Below, piece after piece: positions 8,950 through 18,353 of a stretch of DNA of 64,000 nucleotides. A model generated the notes under the pieces. It did not search any database. It was not told where the DNA came from and saw only the letters and a list, made by a program, of their open reading frames with translations. The position numbers and the translations under genes were made by a program. The stretch is taken from positions 380,793 to 444,792 of the forward strand of contig NZ_MDET01000001.1 in assembly GCF_002075885.1 (NCBI RefSeq), given 5' to 3'. Position 1 is the first letter of the stretch. Every line of letters begins with the position of its first letter. This stretch comes from Manganibacter manganicus. Lineage in GTDB: Bacteria > Pseudomonadota > Alphaproteobacteria > Rhizobiales > Rhizobiaceae.

Positions 8950-11169
8950 ATGTCAGGCAATCAATCGGCGGCGGCCGACCTCGATGTCGATCTGGGCGCG
9001 CTTTTTGCGAGCCTTGGACGAAATTCGCTGCGTATTCTCCTGGTCGGCATCACCGTGGCGGGAATTGCCTTTCTCGCGGCGTGGTTCGCTACGCCGCAAT
9101 ACCAGTCCGAAGCGCGTCTCCTGATCGAGACGCGCGAGTCCGTCTTCACCCGCCCCAATGCCGGCGCTGACAGCGACCGTCCCATCCTCGATGCGGAGGG
9201 GGTGGCCAGTCAGGTTCAGTTGATAGGTTCGACTGATATACTCAAGCAGGTTGCGGAAAAGCTAGGGCTGGCAAAACTGCCGGAGTTCGACGGTGCGAAA
9301 GTGTCGGCGCTCGGTCGGTTGATGACGGCCGTCGGCCTCCAGACCGATGCGGGTGAAACAACGGCGGATGAGCGCGTCCTGAAGAAAGTTCGCGAGAAGC
9401 TTAGCGTCTATAATGTTGAAAACTCACGTGTTATCGTCATTCAATTCTCGTCGCAGGATCCCCGGCTGGCTGCCGAGGTGCCTAACGCTATAGCCGATGC
9501 CTATATCGCGATGCAGGGCCACGCCAAGCTGCAATCCAACACTGCGGCGACGGAATGGCTGGCCCCGGAAATCGCTGATCTTTCCAGGAAGGTGAAGGAC
9601 GCCGAAGCCAAGGTCGCCGACTATCGCGCCAGTTCCGATCTCCTGATCGGTCAGAACAATGCGGTGCTGGCTACCCAGCAGCTTTCGGAAATTTCCAGCG
9701 AATTGTCGCGGGTGCGCGCCAGCCGAGCCTCGGCAGAGGCGACGGCCGACAGTGTGCGAAATGCGCTGAATGGAGGCAGTTCCCTGGGTGCCATCCCGGC
9801 GGTGTTGTCTTCGAGCCTCATCCAACGTCTGCGCGAGCGGCAAGTCGAGATCAAGTCGGAGATTGCCGATTTGTCCACCACGCTGCTCGACAATCATCCG
9901 CGCATTCGGGGCTTGCGTGCGCAACTTGCCGACCTTGACCGGCAAATCCAAGTGGAAGCGCAGAAGGTGCTGGCAAGCCTCGAAACCGAGGCCAAGACCG
10001 CGCAGTCCCGCGAAGACCAACTCATTGCCGAGGTCAACAAGCTGAAGGCTGCCTCGGCGCGGGCCGGTGAAGAGCAGGTCGAGTTGAACGCGTTGCAGCG
10101 CCAGGCGACCGCCCAGCGGCAATTGCTGGAATCCTATATGACGCGTTATCGCGAGGCGGCATCGCGGCAGGACCGTAATTACCTGCCTGTCGATGCGCGG
10201 GTGTTTTCGCGGGCGATCATCCCGGCTCAACCCTATTTTCCTAAGATCGTGCCTATTGTTGGTGCGGCTTTTGCTGCTTCATTGTTGCTGATGGCGGTCG
10301 GCACGCTGCTGCGCGAGCTGTTTTCGGGTCGGGCCATGCGTCCAGCGCCCGGCGCGCGTTTCGCTGATGTCGAACAGGTGAATATGCCAGTCTCGGAGCC
10401 GGAGACGGTCGAAATACCCGCCACCCCAATCATCGAGCCGAAGCCCGATTCCCGGACAGAGGTCGAATCCGAACAGGAACCGGCGGCAGCTATTGTTGAA
10501 GATGCAAGGCAGCCGGATGCCGACGCGACTCGTCAACTGGAAAATAATATCCCGCTCGCCAACTCCAGCCTTGGCGAGGTCAATATTGACGGCGCTGCTG
10601 AAAAGCTGATCTCGGGGCGCGCGCGCCGCGCGCTTTTCGTCTCGCCGGAAGGCGACGAAGCGGCGGCGAGTTCCATTCTGGTGGCGCGCGCGGTGGCTGA
10701 TGCCGGCTGGCGTGTGCTTTTGCTCGATCTCACGGCGTCGGGTGCGGCATCCCGCGCCATGCTGGACAGCGCCCTGTTTCCGGGCATCACCAATTTGCTG
10801 GCTTCGCAAGCCCAGTTCAGCGACGTGATCCATTCCGATCATTATTCCGATTGCCATGTTATCCCCGTCGGCACTGCCGACCCCGTGCGCGCCATGCGTG
10901 CGGCCGATCGGTTGCCAATCATCATGCAATCGTTGGCCACAGCCTACGATCTGGTGGCGGTGGAGTGTGGCCCGACAGACGCCTGGGCAATTCGCAGGTT
11001 GGCTGATGGCGACGGCACTGTTGTGCTGGTCAGCGTGCTGGAACCAACCGATGCAGTCACCGAAGCTGCCGTGTCGTTGATCGAGAATGGCTATCCGGAT
11101 TTGATATTGGTCACGCCGGTTGGCGGTGAGACACCGGGGACGCCAATACCGGGACGCTCCGCAGCATAG
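8950..11169 (+). CDS. Wzz/GumC-type chain-length protein with degenerate BY-kinase domain
   Basis: A 739-residue polysaccharide co-polymerase. It has a Wzz domain with a first membrane helix (about residues 27-47), a long coiled-coil periplasmic region (about 190-410), a GNVR-like segment, a second helix (about 428-450), an acidic linker, and a P-loop-like cytoplasmic domain (about 550-730). The kinase part is clearly degenerate: the Walker A position reads SPEGDEAAASS with no lysine, the A' motif is LLLDLTAS, and there is no tyrosine cluster at the tail. Members set chain length and couple polymerisation to export. Here an active tyrosine kinase is unlikely, and a structural or regulatory role is inferred. 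Confidence 0.88.
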   Translation: MSGNQSAAADLDVDLGALFASLGRNSLRILLVGITVAGIAFLAAWFATPQYQSEARLLIETRESVFTRPNAGADSDRPILDAEGVASQVQLIGSTDILKQVAEKLGLAKLPEFDGAKVSALGRLMTAVGLQTDAGETTADERVLKKVREKLSVYNVENSRVIVIQFSSQDPRLAAEVPNAIADAYIAMQGHAKLQSNTAATEWLAPEIADLSRKVKDAEAKVADYRASSDLLIGQNNAVLATQQLSEISSELSRVRASRASAEATADSVRNALNGGSSLGAIPAVLSSSLIQRLRERQVEIKSEIADLSTTLLDNHPRIRGLRAQLADLDRQIQVEAQKVLASLETEAKTAQSREDQLIAEVNKLKAASARAGEEQVELNALQRQATAQRQLLESYMTRYREAASRQDRNYLPVDARVFSRAIIPAQPYFPKIVPIVGAAFAASLLLMAVGTLLRELFSGRAMRPAPGARFADVEQVNMPVSEPETVEIPATPIIEPKPDSRTEVESEQEPAAAIVEDARQPDADATRQLENNIPLANSSLGEVNIDGAAEKLISGRARRALFVSPEGDEAAASSILVARAVADAGWRVLLLDLTASGAASRAMLDSALFPGITNLLASQAQFSDVIHSDHYSDCHVIPVGTADPVRAMRAADRLPIIMQSLATAYDLVAVECGPTDAWAIRRLADGDGTVVLVSVLEPTDAVTEAAVSLIENGYPDLILVTPVGGETPGTPIPGRSAA

Positions 11170-11185
11170 CGGTGTCGTTCGTCGA

Positions 11186-11217
11186 GAAAACGCCGGTTCA
11201 GCGAGGGCCGGTGTTTT
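11186..11217. terminator. bidirectional terminator
   Basis: A hairpin with arms ACGCCGG and CCGGTGT (one G-T pair), flanked by AAAA on the left and TTTTT on the right. It sits between convergent genes and overlaps the stop codon of the minus-strand acetyltransferase. The A and T tracts allow termination in both directions. Confidence 0.7.
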
Positions 11218-12436
11218 TGCGCAGTCGCTTTACGAATCTCCAGATCGCGGGACTGTTCTTGACCATGGATTTCAGCCGGGCCGTACGACGCAGAGTGAAA
11301 GCCAGCATCTGGCCCTTTGCGGTGAGCGGTACCAGTACGTCCGTCTGCCAGGTTTCGGTGTCGCACCATTGCCGCTTGTACGGCTCGTCTCCGACCGAGA
11401 AGTCGTAAGTGTCGAAGCCCTGTTCACACGCTTCCCTGATATTTTCGAAGAACAAGAAATCGCCAGGCCCGATCGGGGTCGTTTCGTCTTCCGATATGCC
11501 TCCGAATTCGCAAATCAGGCGCTTCGCGGAGCGACTGGAGCCGGTGACGGCCCGGAGCTTGCCTTGAACTTCAAGCGCGTGCAGGACATAAGATGGCTCT
11601 GGTTCGTCGAGCGCGTCGATGAAAAGGGCGGTGAAGAAGCGGCGAATGTCTGCGCTGGCGAAGACATCCGTAATCCCCATTCGGCGAAAGCGTGCTTCCT
11701 TCATCGCAAAGAAGGTGTCGAGAAACTGCCGCACCTCTCGGGGCGAGGAGGCGCATAGCCGACGATAGCCGCCGAGCGCCTCAAATTTACGGGTCTGTGA
11801 ACGATGCTTCTTGCATTTGCGCTTGCCGCTGATGCGAGAAAGCACTGCATCGAAGCCGCCCTTTAAATCGACCGCAAGCGAAACATTCGGACTGTGCTGG
11901 CCGGGCAGAACCAGCAAGGGATTGGCCACGCCATTAAGGTCGGGTTGCAAGCGCTCCAGAGAAATGAGGTCGATGTCCGGTCGTGCCCCGGCGATTGCCT
12001 TGAACAAGGGGCGCAGGGTTGTCGGCATCGCGGCGACATCGGCCCACCGCGGGTCGTTAGTCGGAAAATTGCCATTGGCATGGCTGCCGCCCATGAAGCG
12101 TGCGATCGCGAAAGGGCCTTGGTGGATAATTTCCATCGCAAGCATGAGAACCGGCTTGCCGCGGTGATTCAGCGTCGCGATCACGGCGTCTGGCGCGACC
12201 TGATCGACCCAGTGGCGGATCCATGCGGGGCTTTGCGCAGGGGCGAAATGCGCCGTTTCGCAAAATTCTATATAGGCGGCGAGCGCGGCCGTATTCACAG
12301 GGCTTGCTACGGACGCAGTAAGGGTGGCCGAAATCTCCTCCAGGGAGGTCTCGGCAAGATTCTCCAGCCGGTTTGACGCCGTCGCGCCGCTCATTCGTGT
12401 GTGCCCTGTCTCGCTGCCGGCCCGATCACCCGTCAT
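11198..12436 (-). CDS. CelD/BcsL-like GNAT acetyltransferase
   Basis: A 412-residue protein with the GNAT-type (Acetyltransf_6) fold in its C-terminal half: KCKKHRSQTRKFEALGG, then FFAMKEARFRRMG, and a C-terminal GPGDFLFFENIREACEQGFDTYDFSVGDEPYKRQW segment. The last part resembles the FemAB/CelD 'YDF..G...YK..W' signature. Relatives occur in cellulose and exopolysaccharide loci and probably acylate sugars or precursors. It follows the co-polymerase gene convergently. The exact substrate is unknown. The start at 12436 is uncertain, since MSGATAS at 12394 is another in-frame ATG. Confidence 0.8.
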   Translation of the reverse strand: MTGDRAGSETGHTRMSGATASNRLENLAETSLEEISATLTASVASPVNTAALAAYIEFCETAHFAPAQSPAWIRHWVDQVAPDAVIATLNHRGKPVLMLAMEIIHQGPFAIARFMGGSHANGNFPTNDPRWADVAAMPTTLRPLFKAIAGARPDIDLISLERLQPDLNGVANPLLVLPGQHSPNVSLAVDLKGGFDAVLSRISGKRKCKKHRSQTRKFEALGGYRRLCASSPREVRQFLDTFFAMKEARFRRMGITDVFASADIRRFFTALFIDALDEPEPSYVLHALEVQGKLRAVTGSSRSAKRLICEFGGISEDETTPIGPGDFLFFENIREACEQGFDTYDFSVGDEPYKRQWCDTETWQTDVLVPLTAKGQMLAFTLRRTARLKSMVKNSPAIWRFVKRLRKNTGPR

Positions 12437-12502
12437 CCGGCCAGATTAGCAGGTCCGGACTCTAGCCGCGAAATATGAAAGAATTGATCGGCATGAGAAT
12501 CG

Positions 12503-12718
12503 TCAATTCTTCGCAGGTGGCTCGATAATGAGCCACTTGATGATGCCCATGGCCGGCAGGACCCATAGAAATCCACTTATCAGGAAAAATAGGAAATGGG
12601 CGAGGGGGCCGGCTTCGGCCAGTCGCGCCACAGCCACCAGCGTGGCCACGATGGCATAGACCACGACGAGCGCCACGAGGAGAATGGTTCCGATCAGCTT
12701 CTTCAGGCGAATGGGCAT
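12503..12718 (-). CDS. DUF2842 small membrane protein
   Basis: A 71-residue protein with two membrane helices (about 8-30 and 42-64) and a short C-terminal tail (IIEPPAKN). The length, the RLKKLIGT start and the second helix with FLWVLPAMGIIKWL match the alphaproteobacterial DUF2842 family. Its function is unknown. It is divergent from ctaA, a frequent kind of neighbourhood for small respiratory-membrane proteins, but no link is proven. Confidence 0.75.
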   Translation of the reverse strand: MPIRLKKLIGTILLVALVVVYAIVATLVAVARLAEAGPLAHFLFFLISGFLWVLPAMGIIKWLIIEPPAKN

Positions 12719-12881
12719 ATTCAGTCATCTTGCCTTTTGTAAGGCTATCGCATAAGGCCAGCCGATGCCGGGTGCAAGGCGGTGAAACCGGCGCGACGGC
12801 GTGCCGCGCTCTATGATCTTGCCTGTGCAGGCCCTATGGTCCACTCCATTCACGGCTCTCATCCGCCGGGAAGGCTTATCC

Positions 12882-13973
12882 ATGACTGCTCTCGCACAAA
12901 CCGCACCGGAACTGGCACGCGATCGCGATCTGCACAACCGCTTGCTGGTGCGGAGTTGGCTTTATGTCGTGCTTGTTGTGCTGGTCGGGCTGGTCATGGT
13001 GGGTGGAGCCACGCGCATGACAGGGTCGGGCCTTTCGATCACCGAATGGCAGCCGATCCATGGTGTCATCCCGCCGCTCAACGCACAGGAGTGGCAGGAA
13101 GAGTTCCAGAAATACCAGCAGATTCCGCAATATCGCGAAATCAACGAAGGCATGACCATGGCCCAGTTCAAGGGCATCTTCTGGTGGGAGTGGTCGCATC
13201 GGCTTCTGGCGCGGGGCGTCGGCTTCCTGGTAGCCATCCCGCTGCTGTTCTTCTGGCTCACCGGACGGCTCGAAAACAGGCTGAAGCCGCGCCTCGTCGG
13301 GCTTCTGGTTCTGGGCGGTCTGCAAGGCGCCATCGGTTGGTGGATGGTGGCCTCGGGACTGGTCAATCGCGTGTCGGTCAGCCAATACCGGCTGGCGACG
13401 CATTTGACGACAGCCTGCATCATCATCATTGCAACGGCCTATATTGCGCGCGGATTGGCGACCTATTCGCAGGAGCCGGCGCCGCGCGGCACGCAACGCT
13501 TTGCCGGCATTCTGGTGCTGATGGTGTTGTTCCAGATCTATCTGGGTGGGCTGGTTGCCGGCCTGCATGCCGGGCTTTCCTACAATACCTGGCCATTGAT
13601 GGATGGCGCGATCATTCCGGGCGACCTTTTTGTTATCGAGCCTGCCTGGCGCAATCTGTTCGAGAATCCGAAGACCGTGCAGTTCATCCACCGCATGTTT
13701 GCCTATACGGTGCTGGTGGTGATCTTGTGGCATGCAATCGCCACCAGCCGCGCCTTGCCGGGCTCGACCCATGCGCGGCGGGCTTGGGTGCTGCTGGCGC
13801 TGGCACTCGCACAGGCGGGGCTTGGCGTCGCCACGCTGCTCATGCATGTGCCGCTCGATGTGGCGCTGACCCATCAGGTGATTGCCATGGTGGTGCTGAT
13901 CTTCGCCACGGCACACTGGCGCGGCACCAAGGGCGCCTATCCGCTACCGCACGAGATCGTCGTCAGAAGTTGA
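12882..13973 (+). CDS. ctaA: heme A synthase (COX15/CtaA)
   Basis: A 363-residue integral membrane protein with eight predicted helices. It converts heme O to heme A for cytochrome aa3 oxidase. Family hallmarks are [21 protein letters not shown] in the first helix-loop, [61 protein letters not shown] and LTHQ near the C terminus; the histidines in the WSHR, ATHL, FIHR and LTHQ motifs are the heme-ligand candidates. The ATG at 12882 is preferred, because an in-frame start at 12801 would add 27 residues with no family counterpart. Its 3' end overlaps the convergent APH-like gene by 11 bp. Confidence 0.95.
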   Translation: MTALAQTAPELARDRDLHNRLLVRSWLYVVLVVLVGLVMVGGATRMTGSGLSITEWQPIHGVIPPLNAQEWQEEFQKYQQIPQYREINEGMTMAQFKGIFWWEWSHRLLARGVGFLVAIPLLFFWLTGRLENRLKPRLVGLLVLGGLQGAIGWWMVASGLVNRVSVSQYRLATHLTTACIIIIATAYIARGLATYSQEPAPRGTQRFAGILVLMVLFQIYLGGLVAGLHAGLSYNTWPLMDGAIIPGDLFVIEPAWRNLFENPKTVQFIHRMFAYTVLVVILWHAIATSRALPGSTHARRAWVLLALALAQAGLGVATLLMHVPLDVALTHQVIAMVVLIFATAHWRGTKGAYPLPHEIVVRS

Positions 13974-14808
13974 GCGCGCGCACCCTGGAGATAGCTGCGG
14001 CCACGGCGAGTTCACGGTTCTCGTCCGTGTCGTTGCCGTCGCTCGCATGCCAGGCCGCTGACAGGCAACCATAACAGAAGGCGAAGTCGAGCAGGCGGCG
14101 TGGGTCAAGGCCGAGCCGGCGCGAAAAGATTTTCGTCATGTCGGCGATGCGTGTGGGATCGAGGCACAGATCGTCGCGGTCCAGCGGATTATAGAGCATG
14201 TTGGCGGCATCGAAGCAAGGATCGCCGAGGACGCCCTTGGGGTCGATGGCCAGCCAGCCGCGCCTACCGTGCATGATGTTTTCATGGTGCAGGTCGCCAT
14301 GTAGCGGGCGGATATCATCCTGATTCGACAAGAGCCGCTTTGCGAGGGATGCGGCTTCGCCGTAAAGGCTTTTTCGATCGGCTCTGTCGTCAGCCTGTGC
14401 CTTGGCGAACAGGTCGCGGAATCGCTCTCGCAGCGGCTGGAGATCGGGCGGGACGGGCTGGCTGGAGGCTGAATGCAGCTTCGCCATCACCTCGGCGGCA
14501 ATTTCGCTGGCGGCATTGTCGCCTTCGCCTTGCAGAACATGAGTAAGCATCGTCTCGCCGGCATATTCGAGCAGCATGTTTCGGCCGTGCTGGGCGAGAA
14601 TCCGTACCGCACCGACACCGTCACGCCAGGCGAGCAGATGTGCGCCGCGCAATTCGTCCTCGGCATCGTCGAACGGTTTCAGGGCCTTGACGATTGCCGG
14701 CGTGCTATCGGCCAACCGCACCTTGAAGATGCGGCTGGAAAATGTCTCGGCGATCAGGATGGCATTATCGGCATTCCAGCTTGCAGGAAAGCTGGATGCA
14801 GCCGTCAC
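13963..14808 (-). CDS. APH-family kinase (streptomycin 6-kinase-like)
   Basis: A 281-residue protein of the aminoglycoside phosphotransferase/choline kinase superfamily. The catalytic loop is [11 protein letters not shown] (Asp in HGD, Asn in HEN), followed by the metal-binding segment [21 protein letters not shown]. The DPKG-GDP-FD-A pattern is typical of the APH(6)/streptomycin phosphotransferase group. Chromosomal members often have unknown small-molecule substrates, so a resistance role should not be assumed. The start overlaps the argC stop by 4 bp (14805-14808), which suggests co-transcription with argC. Confidence 0.8.
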   Translation of the reverse strand: MTAASSFPASWNADNAILIAETFSSRIFKVRLADSTPAIVKALKPFDDAEDELRGAHLLAWRDGVGAVRILAQHGRNMLLEYAGETMLTHVLQGEGDNAASEIAAEVMAKLHSASSQPVPPDLQPLRERFRDLFAKAQADDRADRKSLYGEAASLAKRLLSNQDDIRPLHGDLHHENIMHGRRGWLAIDPKGVLGDPCFDAANMLYNPLDRDDLCLDPTRIADMTKIFSRRLGLDPRRLLDFAFCYGCLSAAWHASDGNDTDENRELAVAAAISRVRALNF

Positions 14809-15737
14809 GCGCCAAGGCCCAGCATCAGGTCGAGATTCTGCACGGCGGCGCCTGAAGCGCCCTTGCCGAGATTGTCGTAGACGGCAACCAGCAGGGCCTG
14901 TGCCCGGTCGTCATTGGCGAAGACATGGAGCTTCATACGGTTGGTGTCGTTGTATTCTTCCGGCTGGAGTTCCGGCAGACGCTCGACAATCTCGAAGGGT
15001 GCGACTTCCACGGCACTATTCTTGATTGCGGCATAGTGATCGGCGATGGCCGCGTGCAGGTCTGCGCCCTTCGGCACGCGCGGCAGTTGTGAAAGCTGCA
15101 ACGGCACGACGGTTATCATGCCCTGGGCGAAATTGCCGACCGCCGGCTGCATGATCGGATCTTGTAAAAGCCCGGCATAAAGACGCAGTTCGGGCACATG
15201 CTTGTGCTTGAGAGTGAGGCCGTAAGGCATGAATCCAACAGCGTTTTCACCTTTCGCCTCATAGGCCTCGATCATCGTGCGACCGCCGCCGGAATAGCCG
15301 GAGATGCCGCTCACTGTAACCGGATAATCGGCCGGTACGAGGCCGGTTGAAACCAGCGGTCGCAGCATGGCGATCGGTCCTTGCGGCCAGCAGCCGGGGT
15401 TGGCGACCCACCTGGCTGAAGCGATGTGCCCGGCCTGGTCACGGTCCATTTCGGCAAAACCATAGGTCCAGTCGTCCGCTGTACGATGGGCGGTCGAGGC
15501 ATCGATGACGCGTGTCGTGTCATTGGCAATCAGCGCCACACTTTCCTTGGCAGCGTCATCCGGCAGGCACAGAATGGCGATATCGGCGGCGTTGAGGAAC
15601 TCGGCGCGGGCGTCGCGGTCCTTGCGGCGCTCGGCGGGCACCGAAATGATCTCGATGTCGTTGCGCTCGGCAAGCCGCGCCCTGATCTGCAAGCCGGTCG
15701 TGCCGTGCTCGCCGTCGATGAAGATTTTTTGTGTCAT
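14805..15737 (-). CDS. argC: N-acetyl-gamma-glutamyl-phosphate reductase, type 2
   Basis: A 310-residue enzyme of arginine synthesis that reduces N-acetylglutamyl phosphate with NADPH. It begins TQKIFIDGEHGTTGLQIR and has the active-site cysteine in ANPGCWPQGPIAMLRPL and the conserved SGYSGGGRTMIEAYE. The length of about 310 fits the short type-2 ArgC of alphaproteobacteria. The ATG at 15737 has GGAACGGCAGG upstream; a TTG seven codons earlier would put the ribosome site inside the gene. It lies in a minus-strand run with speB upstream and the APH-like kinase downstream. Confidence 0.95.
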   Translation of the reverse strand: MTQKIFIDGEHGTTGLQIRARLAERNDIEIISVPAERRKDRDARAEFLNAADIAILCLPDDAAKESVALIANDTTRVIDASTAHRTADDWTYGFAEMDRDQAGHIASARWVANPGCWPQGPIAMLRPLVSTGLVPADYPVTVSGISGYSGGGRTMIEAYEAKGENAVGFMPYGLTLKHKHVPELRLYAGLLQDPIMQPAVGNFAQGMITVVPLQLSQLPRVPKGADLHAAIADHYAAIKNSAVEVAPFEIVERLPELQPEEYNDTNRMKLHVFANDDRAQALLVAVYDNLGKGASGAAVQNLDLMLGLGA

Positions 15738-15768
15738 GCCTGCCGTTCCAGTATTCAAAACCCGAGAT

Positions 15769-16752
15769 TCAGATGTTCAGGCCCTGATCCGGCTCGGTGC
15801 CGGAGAGCCGGGCCTTGCGCTCAGCCAGAAGGCCCAGATAGTGCTGGGCCACGGTCGAGCCCGCTATGGCCGTTATATCGGCGTGATCGTAGGCCGGCGC
15901 AACCTCCACGATATCGGCGCCGACAATATCGATCTGGCCGAGTTGACGCAGCGTCGAAAGAATGCGTGCCGAGGAAGGACCGCCGGCCACCGGCGTGCCG
16001 GTGCCGGGCGCATAGGCCGGGTCGAGGCAGTCGATATCGAAGGTGACATAGGTCTTCCTGCCGCCTGTGCGCTCGACAATGGCATAAGCGATGTCGGAGG
16101 CGCGCATTTCGTCGATCTCATGGCCATGCAGGATCTTGATGCCGAACGTGTCGGGGGCATGGGTGCGGATGCCGATCTGGATCGAGCGGTCGGCGTCGAT
16201 GATGCCTTCTCTGACCGCGCGGGTAACGAAAGAGCCGTGATCGATGCGCTTGCCGTCGTCCGGCCAAGTGTCCTGATGCGCGTCGAACTGTACCAGCGCC
16301 AGCGGGCCGTGAATGGCGGCATAGGCTTTCAGCACCGGATAGGTGACGAAGTGGTCGCCGCCCAGTGTCAGCAGGAACGCACCGGATTTCAGGACTTTAG
16401 TCGCTTCGCGCTCGATGGCGGCGGGTGCCCCGGCGTGATTGCCGCTGTCGAGCAGGCAGTCGCCATAATCCACTACGGCGAGGTTTTCGAACAGGTCGCG
16501 GGCAAAGGGATATTGCGGGTCGTTGTCGAAGATGGCGGAGGCGCGACGGATGGCTTGCGGTCCGAAGCGCGCGCCCGGCCGGTTGGTGACGGCGGCGTCG
16601 AACGGGATGCCCCACACGACCGCATCCGCCTCCTTGACGTTCTTGGTGTAGCGGCGGCGCATGAATGACAGCGCTCCTGCATAGGTCGGCTCGTATGAAG
16701 CCCCCTTGCTGCCACGGGCGGTGAAGGCGTTATCGATGTTGCGGTTCGCCAT
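15769..16752 (-). CDS. speB: agmatinase (ureohydrolase family)
   Basis: A 327-residue manganese ureohydrolase. Metal ligands sit in GGDHF, DAHQD and FDIDCLDPAYAPGTGTP, the signature of agmatinase/arginase-fold enzymes. It most likely hydrolyses agmatine to putrescine and urea, although guanidinobutyrase or another guanidino substrate cannot be excluded by eye. The ATG at 16752 is chosen because GGAG stands 9 nt before it; further in-frame starts lie upstream (16767, 16785). It is 31 bp upstream of argC, so the two are probably one transcript. Confidence 0.88.
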   Translation of the reverse strand: MANRNIDNAFTARGSKGASYEPTYAGALSFMRRRYTKNVKEADAVVWGIPFDAAVTNRPGARFGPQAIRRASAIFDNDPQYPFARDLFENLAVVDYGDCLLDSGNHAGAPAAIEREATKVLKSGAFLLTLGGDHFVTYPVLKAYAAIHGPLALVQFDAHQDTWPDDGKRIDHGSFVTRAVREGIIDADRSIQIGIRTHAPDTFGIKILHGHEIDEMRASDIAYAIVERTGGRKTYVTFDIDCLDPAYAPGTGTPVAGGPSSARILSTLRQLGQIDIVGADIVEVAPAYDHADITAIAGSTVAQHYLGLLAERKARLSGTEPDQGLNI

Positions 16753-16810
16753 CGGGCTCGTCTCCATTTGGTCGGGGTGGAACAACTACAGTCCCGGCCG
16801 ACGACTTGCC

Positions 16811-16854
16811 AGCCTTTTGCCGACCTTTCCTGAGAAAAGGACGAAAGGCTTTTG
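16811..16854. promoter_or_regulatory. two-layer hairpin between speB and the DUF445 gene
   Basis: Outer arms AGCCTTT and AAAGGCT enclose inner arms CCTTT and AAAGG, followed by TTTT on the plus strand. It lies in the 153-bp divergent gap. It could attenuate the plus-strand gene or act as an operator. Confidence 0.35.
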
Positions 16855-16905
16855 GTTGTCGAAATGCTATTCGGATAGGTTCAGCCCGTCAGGGAAAGCG
16901 GAGCA

Positions 16906-18204
16906 GTGACCGTGCCAGAATCGATTCGAAATCCAGCCGATGTGACGGTTGACGCCGACAGCATGGCGAAGCTTGCCGCGCTGCGACGCACGAAAATCGT
17001 TGCGGCGGGCGCACTCGGCCTTTGTGCGGCGTTGTTTATCGCCGCGAAAATACTGGAAGGGCGCTATCCGGGACTGGGCTTCGTCGCGGCGTTTGCGGAA
17101 GCAGCCATCATCGGCGGGTTGGCAGACTGGTATGCGGTGGTCGCGCTGTTCAAGCGCCCGCTCGGCCTGCCTATCCCGCATACCGCCATTATTCCGGCCA
17201 ACCGGGACCGGATAGCGGACAATCTCGGTCGCTTCATCGAAATAAACTTCCTGGCACCCGGTCCGGTGCGCGAAAAGCTAGAGGAGGTCGATTTCGCGGT
17301 CCTCGTCGCAGACTGGCTGACGGATGAGAAGCGGTCCGCCGGGCTTTCGCGCTTCGTCGCGCGTTTGGTTCCGCAAATGCTCACCGCAGTCGAGCAATCC
17401 GGATTGAGCGACTTTGTCGCCGCCCGCATGAGGGCGCAGATCGAAAAGGTACAGGTTGCGCCGCTGGCTGCCGAGCTTTTGTCCACTTTCACGGATGAAC
17501 GCCGCCATCAGATGTTATTCGACGAATTCATTAAGGTGATCGGCCGCTTTCTCAATGACGAGCAGGCGCTGACGGCAATGCGCGACAAGGTCCGGGAGGA
17601 ATTGCCGTCGCTGTTCAACCTGTTTCGTGCCGATGCCTATCTTTTGAAAAAGATCGTTGCCTCCGCAAGTTCGCTGCTGGAGGAGGTGTATGCCGATCCC
17701 GTTCACCCCATGCGGCGCGAATTTGATCATTTCGTCAGGCGTTTTGTCGAGAAGCTGAAAACATCGGAAGAGTATGCTCGCCGCGCTGAATTGCTGAAGC
17801 GGGATTTTATGGCGCGCCCGGAATTCACCGGCCTGGCCGGTACGATGTGGGAAAGCCTTCGGCAGTTCATCGAACAGGATGCGGCGGCCTCCGATTCGAC
17901 GATTCGCAGACAGATGACCGGCATGTTCGTGGAGATCGGCAAGCAACTCACAGCCGATCCGCAAATTCGGGACGACATGAACCAGGGTTTCGTTGTAGCG
18001 CTGGGTTCATTCGTGGAAAACCAGAAGAGCGGCGTGTCGAAATTCATCGCCGATCAGGTTAAGAGCTGGGATTTCGCGCAACTTACGCGGCTTATCGAGA
18101 TCAATGTCGGTCGCGACCTGCAATATATCCGCTTCAATGGCATGATTGTTGGCGGTTTGGCCGGAATTGTACTCTATGGATTGGAACGGTTTGTCATCGA
18201 TTGA
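16906..18204 (+). CDS. DUF445 family membrane-anchored protein
   Basis: A 432-residue protein with a GTG start and AGCGGAG just before it. It has N-terminal membrane helices (about residues 33-50 and 58-78), then GGLADWYAVVALFKRPLGLPIPHTAIIP, the signature of DUF445. A long alpha-helical body follows, and a C-terminal membrane helix (FNGMIVGGLAGIVLYGL) near the end. The family is uncharacterised; the anchors at both ends suggest an envelope-spanning or membrane-tethered helical rod. It appears to be monocistronic. Confidence 0.85.
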   Translation: MTVPESIRNPADVTVDADSMAKLAALRRTKIVAAGALGLCAALFIAAKILEGRYPGLGFVAAFAEAAIIGGLADWYAVVALFKRPLGLPIPHTAIIPANRDRIADNLGRFIEINFLAPGPVREKLEEVDFAVLVADWLTDEKRSAGLSRFVARLVPQMLTAVEQSGLSDFVAARMRAQIEKVQVAPLAAELLSTFTDERRHQMLFDEFIKVIGRFLNDEQALTAMRDKVREELPSLFNLFRADAYLLKKIVASASSLLEEVYADPVHPMRREFDHFVRRFVEKLKTSEEYARRAELLKRDFMARPEFTGLAGTMWESLRQFIEQDAAASDSTIRRQMTGMFVEIGKQLTADPQIRDDMNQGFVVALGSFVENQKSGVSKFIADQVKSWDFAQLTRLIEINVGRDLQYIRFNGMIVGGLAGIVLYGLERFVID

Positions 18205-18296
18205 CGACAGGCGTTTGTTGCCTATCCTGTGGCGGTTTTGGCGATGAGACTGGAAGGAACCAATTGATACGCGGACGAATTGAGAGGACCTATGCC

Positions 18297-18353
18297 ATGC
18301 AGCCGACGACGTTGATTGTGGCTGCCATGCTGGCTGAAGGAGACGTCCAATGA
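18297..18353 (+). CDS. possible 18-aa leader peptide upstream of the MaoC gene
   Basis: A short frame, MQPTTLIVAAMLAEGDVQ, with AGAGGA about 7 nt before its ATG. Its stop overlaps the MaoC start as ATGA, the usual arrangement for translational coupling. The MaoC ribosome site GAAGGAG lies inside it. It may be a coupled leader or chance. Confidence 0.3.
   Translation: MQPTTLIVAAMLAEGDVQ

Noticed and set aside
9424..10230. Long minus-strand open frame opposite the Wzz/GumC gene
   Set aside because: Lies wholly within a clear coding gene, shows no domain and has the Arg/Leu/His-rich composition of antisense frames in GC-rich DNA.
12876..13916. 346-codon minus-strand frame opposite ctaA
   Set aside because: Antisense of an unmistakable heme A synthase; His/Gln-rich and without a ribosome site or domain.
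13963..14808. Acquired aminoglycoside-resistance gene
   Set aside because: APH-like fold but embedded in a chromosomal unit with argC; resistance is not supported by context.
15505..16668. 387-codon plus-strand frame across argC and speB
   Set aside because: Antisense to two well-supported enzymes and crosses their boundary.
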